A stretch of DNA of 64,000 bases from Trichopria drosophilae. Lineage: Eukaryota; Arthropoda; Insecta; Hymenoptera; Diapriidae. The notes beneath the pieces are model-generated. The model was not told where the DNA came from. It ran no database searches and saw only the letters and a list, made by a program, of their open reading frames with translations. How positions within the stretch are numbered: the stretch's first letter is position 1; every line of letters starts with the position of its first letter. The position numbers were made by a program, and so were the translations under genes. Below are positions 1 through 11,215 of this stretch, piece after piece. The stretch lies in the NCBI GenBank assembly GCA_030407085.1, contig CM059586.1:14588001-14652000 (forward strand). Direction: 5' to 3'.

Positions 1-1010
1 CAGTTAATATATTTTGAATGAAGCTACGTTTTTTAAGTATATTTTATTGTGATTAGTATCGCAATCTTCAATTTTTATAAAATGAGCAAAAAATTAAATG
101 TTTCTCTATCTGTTATCATTAGCATCATTAACTAGAATAATGTAAATATTACATTTATTTTCCCATTTTTTGGCAATTATTATTACTAAAATCGCTTTAA
201 TGAAGATGCTTTTAGTTATAACCACTTTTTCTTTCTTAACAAATTACTAAAATAATAATAACGATGCAGAATTTAGTTGTGTTTCCATTTTATGTATTTG
301 CATAATATTATTAGTGTAATCGGTAGATGAAGAGTACTCATAAAATTACCACGTGAAACTAAATATGACATTTAAGATAATTATCCCGCATAATAAAATG
401 TTCACAAGTTCAAACAGCTGCGATAAATATTAAGATTATTGGAATGAAGGCGTAATACTATAAATATGTTTGCGTATACGTTGTTACAATAATAAATATT
501 TTAACATTTTTATTAGTCTTAAAACTTAATAATTTGTAATGTATGCATAACACAGTTGCTAGCTAGTAAATAATAACTAATAACTAACTAATAAATAATA
601 TCAAGTTTACAGTGTCGATTAACTACAAGTACGTTACATTGAAAAATTATTTTATTTTATTCCGTGAGTTTTTAAAATGAAGAATTATACGGTCTTGTAT
701 AGTTGAAATAAACTCTGAAAATTATGAAGTTGTCTCCATTTTAATAAAAAAAACTATAATAGTTGTACAAAATATTACTTGCCAGTAGGACAACTTTTTT
801 GAATGTTGATATATTTTTCAATATGCAGCAACTTGTGTATATCCCAGCCGTTCTAAAAAAAGAGATGATTATAATCAGTCAGATGTAAAAAGGATCAAAC
901 TGAGATCATAATTTTCTGATAATCCAGGACCAAAGGGTGAGTTTGATCAAATTAAGAATTTAGCATTTTTTTATTGCCTTAAAAAAATAATAAATAAATT
1001 TTAAAAAAAA
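1..1010. other. AT-rich non-coding DNA
   Basis: Strongly AT-rich sequence with many short poly-A and poly-T runs. I see no open frame that looks like protein, no splice-site pair and no repeat boundary. Confidence 0.6.
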
Positions 1011-1088
1011 GCTATAACGCGGAATCGAACCCTAGACAACTAATTGTAAGCAAAAATCCGCGCCCCCAACCACTGGCTACGCTATAAC
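1011..1088 (-). ncRNA. tRNA-like sequence (tRNA pseudogene or tRNA-derived SINE head)
   Basis: Read on the minus strand this is a 78-nt tRNA-like unit. The first and last seven bases (GTTATAG and TTATAGC) can pair as an acceptor stem using two G-U pairs. An A-box-like block (TAGCGTAGCCAGTGG) and a good B box (GGTTCGATTCC) are present. A run of eight T follows the 3' end, as at a Pol III terminator. The T stem has only about three of five pairs and the D stem is poor, so a working tRNA is unlikely. A tRNA pseudogene or the head of a tRNA-derived SINE fits best. No anticodon is assigned. Confidence 0.45.
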
Positions 1089-2190
1089 TTATTGATGTCA
1101 GTTGCAAAGATGATCATTATGTGCTACCACGATTCGATGTCAAAATGTGTTTACCCATGGTGTTTTAACAAATTACACGAATCGAAATATCAACCAACTA
1201 CGCGTTTTTACACGAGTTTCCGGCATTAATTTCGATGCGAAAGTAGAGATGACTAAAATTGTATAGATATTTGATTAAAATCTTATCAAAACAGGAGCAC
1301 CGTTTGATCGGATTCTTGTTTATCTCATTTTGATCTAAAATTGACGAAATTTTATTCAACTTGTTAGCCAGATTTTCCGAGCGATCGATATATTGTGTTA
1401 TTACGAACAAAAAACTTACATGATGTTTTTTCTTGATGGCCACTAATATAAATTTTACCATTCTAGGCGGTAATTTTTTGAAAGATTTAAAGAAAGAAAA
1501 ATATTGCGATTATTTATGGTAAAAATTAACTAGATTTTCTATAATTTTTAACGTTGTGAAAGTTCACAGAAATTATAACAACAACAAATAAAATTTCTTA
1601 AAAATTTTAATAGTATTTTTAATATTAATAATATATCGTATTATAACTATTTAGTGATGTGTCTTTATCGTTGAAAAATTATTTAATTCTTCATAATTAA
1701 AAACACCAACTTTTAGTACCAAGAAACTGTATTTTTTTAGTGTATTAATGATGATTCCAAAACTTTGGCTTAAATTAATGAGCCAAGCAAAAACTCACAC
1801 CGATTACCTTTTCATACTTACAATTATCAAGTCGCCATTAAGAAACCCTGTAATTTTCATAAAACTGAAAGTTGCCAATGGATGCTATATATTATCGCGT
1901 TTAAAGTGAGCATCCTATAATAATAAATTGTTTTAAATCAATGATAATAAAGGGTGGTTAAATAAAAACACTTAATTATGTCGAGGAGGCATGATTTTCG
2001 TTAAACACCGTCTATAAGCGGCACATTACATATTCCAATACGAGCGAGCGCACTGGTATAATGCTACTGCATTACGGTAATGGCGTTTCGAGGGCAAGAT
2101 AAAACACGCGCAAGAAGGAACGGGCGCTAGTACAGGTGTAAACGGGTTTAATCGAGGCTTGGTTATTATAGGGAACACCAGACAAGAGGT
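1089..2190. other. AT-rich non-coding DNA
   Basis: No gene, RNA or repeat boundary recognised. The short open frame at 1198-1461 (-) is lysine- and isoleucine-rich, as expected by chance in AT-rich DNA. Confidence 0.55.
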
Positions 2191-2307
2191 CGGAAGAATG
2201 ACCCACAGTGTTAGGAGATAAAGTCGAGGCGTACGATAAAATAAAAAAATTTTTATCATAAAGAAACAGACTTGTCAATGAACCAAGACAGAGCAACAAG
2301 GTTCAAT

Positions 2308-2400
2308 TTTTGGGAAACTGTGGGTCATTTCCGAAGCAATTTTGTATGTAGACATCTAATCGTAGGTCAGAAACATTTTAAGCTGTTTCAGGTTATGTAC
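2308..2400 (+). repeat. Orphan arm of the 30.2-kb foldback element family
   Basis: Starting at TTGGGAAACTGTGGGTCATT this stretch matches, with substitutions, the terminal arm of the element at 30165-31063. The match includes the block CAATTTTGTATGTAGA and the later GGTTATGTAC. No matching right end was found downstream, so the copy is truncated. A shorter inverted match (ACTGTGGGTCATT on the minus strand) lies at 2191-2213 and may be the end of another fragment. Confidence 0.5.
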
Positions 2401-3969
2401 AGGATACAAGTTTTGTTTTAATAATAATAATGCATGTTTTGAATTTGTGCTCAAGGTAGGAGTAGAATTCTGTCGAACAATGACAAATGTTAATAATATA
2501 AACACTGCATTTAATATCGTAGGTTGTATACGACCATTTTCAATTACATATGAGACATTTACTTTAGTGATATTAAAAACAAGGCCATGACTAACGCTGG
2601 AAGTGTACGGATCTTGATTTTGTGCCTGACACCCGTGAAACAAGATCAAAACAAAGACTGCAAGACCAAGATCAAGAATCAATTTGACAATCACTAATTG
2701 GTACAAAGAATCTGCAGTGCAGTAAACCGACAAATTGACTTTTGTACAAATAGAGGAGTACAATTCTTTTAAAGTTTATATTTATTTGACTAAACGAACA
2801 CTTTAGTATCACATAATCATTCGATCCTAATGTAGAAAAGCGAGAAACAAATATTCTCTTAATTAATCGAAATGGAATGCGAGAGAAGGTAAATGAGACA
2901 GGCAGGGTGTGAAAGCATGGGAAACGCCTAACAAAAAATTGAACATAGCGCGAAAGGCGAATAGACTGGCGAACAGACGAAGATAAAATAACGTATATAT
3001 CCTGCTTGAAGAAAGAGAGGGCCAATGAGAATTGCGCCGATGGAAATCTTCGTCAACGACGAGAACGCAGATAGGCCACACAACGACGGCTTGTAAAACA
3101 TGCGGTGAGATTAAATGCTTCATTAATGTGATTAAAGTAAAAAGCTGCCTGAGTAATGAGACGCTGTGAATCATCCGCTTCGTCTGGTGCGTCCACCTTG
3201 GTCGTTTGCCCCTCCGCAAAGCCAGTCGTTTCAGGTGTCTCGTTAAAATTTTGCGAAATAGTCATTAGCGAATCAGCTCTGCCTCAATTCACCCTCTAAG
3301 TGTCTCCAAAAATTCTCAAGAATATTGTGCAAAATCCAGGAATAATTCAGAAAAATGAGTATCTCTCATTCTAAGTATTTAATGAAATACGAATATTTCT
3401 GTTCACGTATTTTTTTATCTAACATTTTTCAATTCGGCGCTATTTTTCTTGTAATTGTCATGATGATGATAATAATGAAGATTTTTAATGAATTTTTTTA
3501 TTATTTTCTAATTGCAAAAAAGTGAGGTCCGAATTCAAGAGATTCGATGCACCGGGACTTTTCGGTTTCCGGTCGATGTTTCTACGAACTAAACTTCGTG
3601 GGTTTTGAAGGGTTACATTAATGGACAGTCTCATTCTGTATGTCGTTTAGATTTGCTTGCTTTTTGAAGTAGTAGAACTTGGTTCGTAACTAGGAAATAT
3701 CTACTAAGCCATATTTACAAAATATATATAAATATATAGACATATTTTCGGCATACAAAATAAGTCATAAATTTGTAGCATTTTTTCGTGTTTCTGATCG
3801 TTAACATGTCAATAACATTATTGTCCATGCAACTTCCTTTGTGTAAACCATTCTTAAATTAAAATTCACTTGGATTCAAACAAACATCAATGAATTTTTG
3901 AAATTTGCGACTATTTCTAGCAGTGACTATACATATCGTCTTACAAGTTGTAAGAATAGTCAAAAAGTA
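2401..3969. other. Non-coding DNA, no gene recognised
   Basis: Mixed-composition DNA. The minus-strand frame at 2356-2763 (135 codons) has no recognisable motif and overlaps the repeat arm at 2308-2400. I see no exon structure. Confidence 0.5.
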
Positions 3970-4231
3970 CAGTAGAGTCCCAGTATATTTACCCACTTGG
4001 TTCCTCGCCTTCTTCTCCCGTCTCCTTATATTTTCCGAAAGAAGGGGAGGGCCGCTTCTCGCACTCCTTTAAGTCGCGTTGTGTTCGTGACGTCTCAGCA
4101 GGCCCTTCCGGAGCCTATCCCGCAAGGTGGGCAAAAAAGAAAGTGGCAACTGGAAAATATAACGAGAGGGAACCGGGGAAATACGCTGAGACGTAAATAT
4201 AGCGAGACGCAATTATACTGGGACTCTAGTG
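3970..4231. mobile_element. Short inverted-repeat MITE, copy A (CAGTAGAGTCCC family)
   Basis: About 262 bp bounded by inverted ends: CAGTAGAGTCCCAGTATATT on the left, and on the right the reverse complement of CACTAGAGTCCCAGTATAAT. A TA precedes the left end. The interior is GC-richer than the surroundings and has no transposase frame, so the copy is non-autonomous. The CAGTAGAGTCCC-type terminus with TA resembles pogo/Tc1-mariner ends (inference). A second copy of the same family, split by another insertion, lies at 12329-13408. Confidence 0.7.
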
Positions 4232-5855
4232 CAACTAAATACTTTTTTCTTGCATTTGTCCATCAGCAAGAGGATTCTCACATAAAATTTAAGACAATTT
4301 TATATCTATGTAGAAAGATTCAGAATTAGTGGAGACTCTTCTTGGTCGCTTTTGCTAAAACGTTCTCGAATGTCGGCATGTTTTTGCAGCTCTCAAAAGA
4401 GCGGACGTCCGCTTACGTGGATTGAAACAGCAGAGGACAGGACCGCAGTCCAAAGCAACGTACCGATAGAGCTGCCATCGTCGTGCCATACAAACGTCTT
4501 GGCGATTATATACACGACCATGCCCCATTCTTTTTATGCCAAACACGAGGGTGGGAAAGGGAAACATCATGGATGTATTCTGCGTACCGTTATAAATATC
4601 AGGATTGTACGCCGCTATCAAGAGACATGTTACCGTCGAGGAACTCCACATTGATGGTTCGGATATTTATAGCAATTTCCAAAAATATTACCGTTGAACT
4701 TTGAACAGATGGATCGATAATATACTGAAGAAACATTGCATTCTTCTAATCATCGGACATTGGTGCAACTTTCTGTTAGGGATCGCCTAAAATCATTTGG
4801 TACATTTGTTATTACAAAAACATCTTTTTTTAGTCACATAAAACACCACTGAAAATCTCATCTCGTCACCGAAAAAGTTTCTCACGACGAACGACAATCG
4901 TACAACGGCGAATTTATCTTGGTAACGATCTACTCGAATCTGGAATTTTGTTCACCGCTCATTCGCATTACCGATCGAGTTAGTCGTTTACGTTGCAGCA
5001 TCTCGCTTGCACTTTTGCCTTCTTCCACTGGGGGACGACAGAAAGGGCCCGCGTGTGCCAACTGCGGGGAACCGCGACGCCGACGTCGGTGATCGGGAAC
5101 AACTGCGCAAGGTGCCGGGGCCTCTTGACGCAAGTGCAAGCAGCAGATGCGATCGTCGATTATGCACTTACGGCGTTACCGTACATACGATCCGTGTGCA
5201 CCATAATACGTTGCCCGTATTCCAGGTCTGGTATACCGTCGCGAGCCTATCGCTATATAACGGCTGGGGCACGAAAGCAATGCATCTTCCACGTGACATC
5301 GGGGCACCGCAATAATCGCGCGACAATCTTCGTAAACGCGCTCAAGAACACAGGGGGAGGGAGGCAAAAAGATAGAAGACGAGGAGGAACGAGATAAATA
5401 GAAGGACAGAGAGAGAAATAAAGAGAGAGATAGAGAGTTGAATGCGGGAGCGTCAAGGATTGCACCAAAGAACGAGCAAATCCAGAGCAATGAAATGGAA
5501 TGTAAGGAGTAGAAGAAAGAAATACGAGAAACTAACAAAAATTAAAAAATGTATAATTTATTTACGGGGAATTTACAAGTTCCAAAGATAATGCTGTGTA
5601 CTATTACAACTCGATTTTGTAACGACCGCCAGAAATGTTCATTTTGAATGAAGAGACCTGTCATTCGTTTGATTTTGGAAATTACTTTCGAATATGCAGT
5701 TTTGTTCGGGTCACATTAACATGAATATCTCAAACATCATCATTCAAATGTTTTGAAATAACTTTGAGGCTTTAGATGGTGCTGAATTATATTATGTTAT
5801 CGGTACCATAACCTTAAAAACCGTTCTTAGCGCGCAAATAGTTTATCGCCTTACA
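4232..5855. other. Non-coding DNA with GC-richer patch and polypurine tract
   Basis: No gene recognised. A GC-richer, CpG-containing patch spans about 4930-5340. The open frames across it on both strands look like composition artefacts. A purine-rich tract (GGA, GAGAGA and AAAGA blocks) runs from about 5345 to 5440. A perfect 14-bp palindrome, AGCGGACGTCCGCT, lies at 4400-4413. Confidence 0.5.
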
Positions 5856-5890
5856 AGGGTCTAAAGTATACTTTACACCCGAGGGCGAAT
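5856..5890. repeat. GTAAAGT/ACTTTAC palindromic module, copy 1
   Basis: AAGGGTCTAAAGTATACTTT followed by ACACCCGAGGGCGAAT. The same layout occurs at 54979-55016: AAGGGT, then a near-palindrome TAAAGTRTACTTT, then a GC-rich CCGRGSG block. It lies just left of the 21-bp minisatellite. The function is unknown. Confidence 0.5.
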
Positions 5891-5925
5891 CGGAATTAAA
5901 GGGGAGAAATGTGCATGATGCGTAT

Positions 5926-6117
5926 GACTTCGGAAGCGCTCATGCCCACTTCCCCCGAGCGCTTCCGAAGTCCGCACGAGCGCTTCCGAAGTCCACATGA
6001 GCGCTCCCGAAGTCCGCTTAAGCGCTCCCGAAGTCCGCTTGAGCGCTTCCGAAGTTCGTAGGAGCGCTTCCGAAGTCATGATTCCGTAGTCCGCTCAAGC
6101 GCTTACGTAGTCTGCAA
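5926..6117. repeat. 21-bp minisatellite
   Basis: Head-to-tail units of GAGCGCTTCCGAAGTCCGC plus two variable bases. Exact 21-bp steps begin at 5957, 5978, 5999, 6020, 6041 and 6062. A spacer and a diverged unit end the array near 6117. One inverted unit (GACTTCGGAAGCGCT) lies at 5926-5940. Each unit contains AGCGCTTCCGAAGT. Because 21 is divisible by three, the minus strand reads as a seven-residue repeat (TSEALxR type) within 5873-6079. I see no other sign that it is translated. Confidence 0.85.
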
Positions 6118-9100
6118 AGTGTTGCTGCTGCTGCTATACGTGCTTAAAGAACAACTTATCGTTAACAGATATCGGGAGTGGGAAAATGTTTACTTTCATT
6201 TAATGTTTGTCGTCCCTCTAGTCCCTAAAACTTACTTTTTGTAATCGTCTGTGTCAATTACAGATGTTTTATACATTATTTTAGTGACGTAAAACGAAAG
6301 AGTCTGACCATCGCATAAACAAAGTAGTTTGTCTTGTTGCCGCCAGGCTCCGGTGCGACTCTCATATCTCTATGTTTTACACCCGCTGCAGAAATAAACT
6401 TTCGTATAGGGTGTAAGGCATTCATTAGGCGTCAAGATTAATATTTCGTGTTATTTATGCCATTCGAGCAGGTATTGTATAAATGCCGATTTATATAGTT
6501 ATGCTCGTTTTGCTTGCATATTTTGTATTAGTTAATTTAAAAAATGTAGCATAGTTCTATATAATTGTTTATAGTTCATGACTTAAAATGTCGTTATGCC
6601 CCAGAATACTTATGAAATTGAGCACAGTTTATAAAGTTATTTTTCTTCGCATATATTTTTACTTTCGAGCGTACAAAGGTGATAAGAAATATGAGAGTCG
6701 GCACAAAGAAGGTCATGAAGAATAAAAAAGAAATTAACGAATAAACGTATAAAAAAGAGAAGACGCTCCGTGGGAGATGGAAAACACGCGATAGAGTGGA
6801 AGTGAGAACGATGAGGTGAAACGAGTACAAAAAGGTCGATAAGAAGGGAATAGATGGGGGAATGAAGGAAATGCACCAAAAGGGATAGAAGACTATCCAA
6901 AGGGTCTGTTGAGTCGGCGCGATTTCTCTGACTCGCCTACAAACGACAATCGTATAATTAGGTGTCCCAACGAACACTACATACAATATCTTAAGGCAAG
7001 ACACATTAGTGTTTGTATGTTACAGGTACAGGCCCATTTCATTTCCGTCGAGTCTTGGAGTGGTCTATCTGCGCGAATCTCGTCTCGTCCTGCGCGAAAA
7101 GCTCCCATTGGTCGATGAACAAGGGGCGGCTGTAGACCGTACGTCTGCTATTATAATGGAACCTGTTGTGATTGTTCAATGATGAATATTTTTTTAATTC
7201 TACAACTTATTGAGATCACGAAAATTAAATACAATTGTCTTCTGTCAAATTGATCCATTCATTTTTTCAATCCTGGAATTGCTATTGTAACAGAAGATGT
7301 TACAATTTTTATGGTAATTTAGAGACAGATTCGCGAGTATTATAAAATGTTATTGCTACTAAAAACTAATACATCAGAATGATAATTTATTAGAAAATTC
7401 CAAGGAAGATTTTATGCCTTTTAACATTTAAACAAAGAACTTAATTCGAGGAAACTACGCGGTTACCTTTTGTAATTTTCTGAAGAATTGGAGGCCCACT
7501 ATTAAGTCACTATTTATTTACGCACCATAAATAAACTAGTTAATTCTTTAAAAATGTACAGAAAATGCGAACTCGATCGAATGTTTCTTCGATATTTCTC
7601 CTTGATTTATGGCGGATTCAATCGGCAGTCGAGTGAGATCCATAAAGGTCAATTTCACAAAAGAAAACTTGCGCGCGAAAGCGGGGTCGGGGTGGCGCCC
7701 TCTTTTGCTCGGTGCGCGAACGCAGATATGAATCTATCGAACGAAATGGACGAATGTAGGTACAAACGGACGAACGAACGAACCTATACTGCTACACAGA
7801 AAGCAAACCTGTAATTTATTCCTCGGCGGCCGCCTACCTTCCGACTCCAATGTAATCATTATAATTATTGTCTCCCCTCAAATGGAGTTTGATAATTATC
7901 GGCCGTATTTGTCGGCTCCACCGCCTATCGCACTGACGGCCATTTAGTATTTGCCCGGCATGTACGATAAGACCGCGACCATACATGAGAGGGAGAGAAA
8001 AAGAGGGAGAGTTGGGCAATAATTTGCTTTAATAAATTTATCTGGAAATCTTCACGCGATTCCCTAGAAAGTAAAATGACGCCGGCCCCGTCTCGGCGAA
8101 TAATTCTTTGTGATACCAAGAAAACAATTAGTCAAATTGCGACCACCGTTGACCTTTCACCTACGTCCCAAGTACCCTGACGAGACGTCATCGTCGCAAC
8201 TTTTTCGTCTACTATCGGAGAACCTTCACCAGGTGGCGTACTCGCGAGTTCCCGCCAAAATTTATGGGGATTTTGATGGCATCCTCGTCTTTCGCCACTT
8301 ACCCTCGGCCCCACCTCCGAAGCGATAAAGATCGGTTATGCAAGTCGTAATAGGAAATGCGGCTACTTTGCGCGGAATAAATGCAGCTTCGTGGGCGATC
8401 TTCAATCTCGCGTGTACAAAATTAGATTCTATCTCCAATTGTTATTGCACAGGCGTCACGTCAACGTCGATTATTTCATACAATCTCTGCGTTATTATCC
8501 CAGTTTTGATAATGATGGCTGCTACAATGACAATAGTAGAATATCGCGTTTATTATTTCCGTTGTGTTCGAGGTAAAAGTTACATAAAATTATTTCGTAT
8601 GAAAAAGGAAACAGTAAATTTATGATAAACGAGAAGAGAAATTAATGTTAAGGAAAAGAAAATTAAATGTGTTACTTAAGAGATTGCATCATTTTGTAAT
8701 GGCTCTGTCTTTTTTCGATGCAATCAAACAAGTATAAACATCTTTTATCACCAGAAAAGGCAGCAAAAAGTGAGTACATGACATTGACAAAACTGTTAGG
8801 TCAACGACACGTCACCCATTTTAGATTTTTCAACCGTTTTCCATAAATCATAAGAAAGGTTGACATTTTCTGCAATCAGTCACAAACTTCTTAAGAGTTT
8901 ATTTTATCTCATTTGGAAACCCGCAAATTTTTTTTGTCTTTTGAGACACCATTCTAAGTACACAGTGCTTTATTTGCCATTTATTAATGATTTTTGTATG
9001 TAAATATATTTAATGATTTGCTCACTGGTCACAAACAAAAAGAACTCGAGTATAAATTTGGTAAATATATAGAATTCAATAATTCTGAAAAATTATACGA

Positions 9101-9393
9101 AAAGTACCGAAGTTTTCCGCGCACAGCCGACTTTGGCCGAGGACAAGCGCCCCAGCGCGATTAGGACTCTCCCCACCGGGTCTCGCGGATTCTTCGGATA
9201 CACGTATATCGAGAAGCCGGAGAATGTTTATAGACATTGAAACCTGTGTCTCGCAAGTGGTTGAATTTTCAAGAATTCCGATATAATGTCAACAGATTCT
9301 TAGACAGCAACAATGTATGGGAACAATCGCAATATTTTCGAAATGTTGCATGCAAATAGTTTATGTAGAGTGTCATTGGTTAGTAAATAATCA
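6118..9393. other. Non-coding DNA, no gene recognised
   Basis: Contains a short CTG run at about 6123, a purine-rich stretch at about 6700-6900 and a GC-richer patch at about 7630-8330. Open frames in the patch (for example 7554-7814 and 8110-8328) show no family motif. ATAATTA-type homeodomain-like cores occur around 7850-7890, but they are too short to call. Confidence 0.45.
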
Positions 9394-9705
9394 CACGGAG
9401 AAAAATAACCGGCTAAATCAGCCGAAAAATCCGCAGATTCTACCAATTTTATCCTATAGGGATAGCTGTTGGAATTCCGTTAGGGATAGCCGATAATTTC
9501 AGCTAAATTTACTGAAAAAGTCCGCAAATTTAGCGGAACAAATCTGCTAATGTAGCGGAAATTTAGAGCTAAGCGCGAATTGAGTAGGGTTAAGGCTACA
9601 TTACCGGAATCAAAACAGCTAAAATTGCAGATATTTTCGGCAATTCCAGCCGAAAATTTTAGCTGATATGAATCAGCTAATCCAGCGGAGTCATTTTTCT
9701 CCGTG
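9394..9705. mobile_element. MITE with CACGGAGAAAAAT ends
   Basis: A 312-bp element bounded by CACGGAGAAAAATAACCGGC on the left and the reverse complement of CACGGAGAAAAATGACTCCG on the right. The interior is rich in AGCTAAAT and CCGCTAA motifs in both orientations, so it can fold on itself. It has no coding capacity. The flanking bases are CA on both sides, but I cannot define a target-site duplication with confidence. Confidence 0.7.
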
Positions 9706-10624
9706 CACGACTGACATGTTTTTTGGACTTCCCATTGCAATTTTAGTACTTTTTGACTCTTTTTGAACAGAGTTGAAGCCGTGTATCGTATAAATACTCT
9801 TTGGTCTCGTGGAAATTACAAAATATTCCTGATAAACATCCGCAAGCCTGTAGTTTTACTCGTGGTTCGTATCTCCGATGTACTCGCACGCAGTATTTCT
9901 TGGTTCTCATGTCGCTTATCTGTGGACATCTACGACACCGGTTTCTCTCATTTTGGGCCGAAAAAAAATCGCTTCGAAATTGAACAATGCGACCGACACG
10001 CGTGTCCCGTACGCGTAATGACATACGCTTTACGCAGGGGTCGTAGAAAAGACTAACGCGTGTTTGGCACGACACCATTTGGATGCCGACTTTCAAGCAA
10101 TGGTGCTTTTAGTAGGCGATACGCGGAGTTCGAATCCATTTACATAAACGGCGTACGAGACGGTGTAACCGAGCGAAAAGATCGACATACGTTGGGACCA
10201 CCTTCGTACGCGCTACCGAATTCCAATTAAAACCGGGAAAACTGGCCTTCTTGTTGTTCTTGTTCGGGTCGTCACGCGATCCGCTTTCTTTCCTACCTAC
10301 TTTCGTTCTTTCCTCCATTCTTCTTTGTTTTCAATTAAGGGCACTGAGCGACGAAATGGGACAAATCTGGGGCAATCGTCAATTTTCCTTACACGTGAAC
10401 TTTTTGGAAAATGTTAAAATTGGTATCTTCAGTAGTAGTAGTAATAGCGTTAGTCCTTATTTCGACGGTAAGGTTAAAAGAAACTTAGGGGTCATATTAA
10501 GGTCAACATATATTTTTTTTAATTTAGGCAAACCATTATTGAACCCAAAATCCAAAAGACTAGTAAATTTGGAATCAAACATGTTATTTATTTGATTTTC
10601 TTACAGACTCATTTAAAACAAATG
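9706..10624. other. Non-coding DNA, no gene recognised
   Basis: GC-richer in 9840-10330. A B-box-like GAGTTCGAATCC lies near 10123, but no matching A box or tRNA fold was found. No gene is called. Confidence 0.45.
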
Positions 10625-10833
10625 CAGTAGTACTTACCCTTAAAATTTCTTCCCTTAAATTTTATAGTTCTCGTAAGTTTTACTAGTTTCTTCCCGTTTG
10701 TTTTATTCTTCCCCTAACGGCGTGCTCAGGAGCACAGAAAACTTCGGTAGCGGAGGTTACGGAAAAGTAAAACGTATGGGAAGAAGTCGCCATCTTTAGG
10801 TATGAATTGTAAAACTTAAGGGGAGGACTACTG
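10625..10833. mobile_element. Probable short foldback MITE (CAGTAGT ends)
   Basis: Left end CAGTAGTACTTACCCTTAAA. The right end, read on the other strand, is CAGTAGTCCTCCCCTTAAGT. Further inner matches to TTCTTCCC and GTTTTA support a foldback of about 209 bp. There is no coding capacity and no clear TA duplication. The terminus resembles the CAGTAG ends of the 3970 and 12329 elements. Confidence 0.5.
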
Positions 10834-10989
10834 GACTTTGACATTTAAATGACTTCTAAGCTTATTTCCAAAATTACTTTGGAGGTCACCACAAGGACTT
10901 CAATACGGAAACTGGATATTATACAAGGATATTATACTATGGCACTAATGAAACATATAAAGTGGCTGATCTAATAGTACTTATCGGTC

Positions 10990-11215
10990 CTGGGCCGTAA
11001 AGTTCAAATTTACTTCGCCGGTCCTCGGACGCACAATCTCCCAACGAAGTCGTAAAATTTTACGGCCGAGGAGCGAACACTATTTTTTAATACACTGTTA
11101 GCAAAGTACGACTTGACCGACTGTTTTTAGACAGTAAAGTCCGGAGATTAGTCCGTAAAATCACACTTTACGGACCAAAAAGAGTCCGTAAAGTGTCTAC
11201 TTTACGGACACGTTT
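10990..11215. repeat. Cluster of CCGTAAAG/CTTTACGG palindromic modules
   Basis: Repeated GTAAAG or TTTACGG words in both orientations. Examples are GGGCCGTAAAGTTC, CGTAAAATTTTACGG, CACACTTTACGGACC and AGAGTCCGTAAAGTGTCTAC. A GC-rich GGCCGAGGAGCG block lies between them. The layout resembles the modules at 5856, 52990-53860 and 54979-55145. The function is unknown. Confidence 0.45.

Noticed and set aside
2191..2330. Complete small element between the two inverted GTGGGTCATT words
   Set aside because: The two ends face outward, not inward, relative to the intact element at 30165, so they are more likely two separate fragments.
10100..10160. B-box-like GAGTTCGAATCC as a tRNA gene
   Set aside because: No T-stem pairing, A box or acceptor stem could be fitted.
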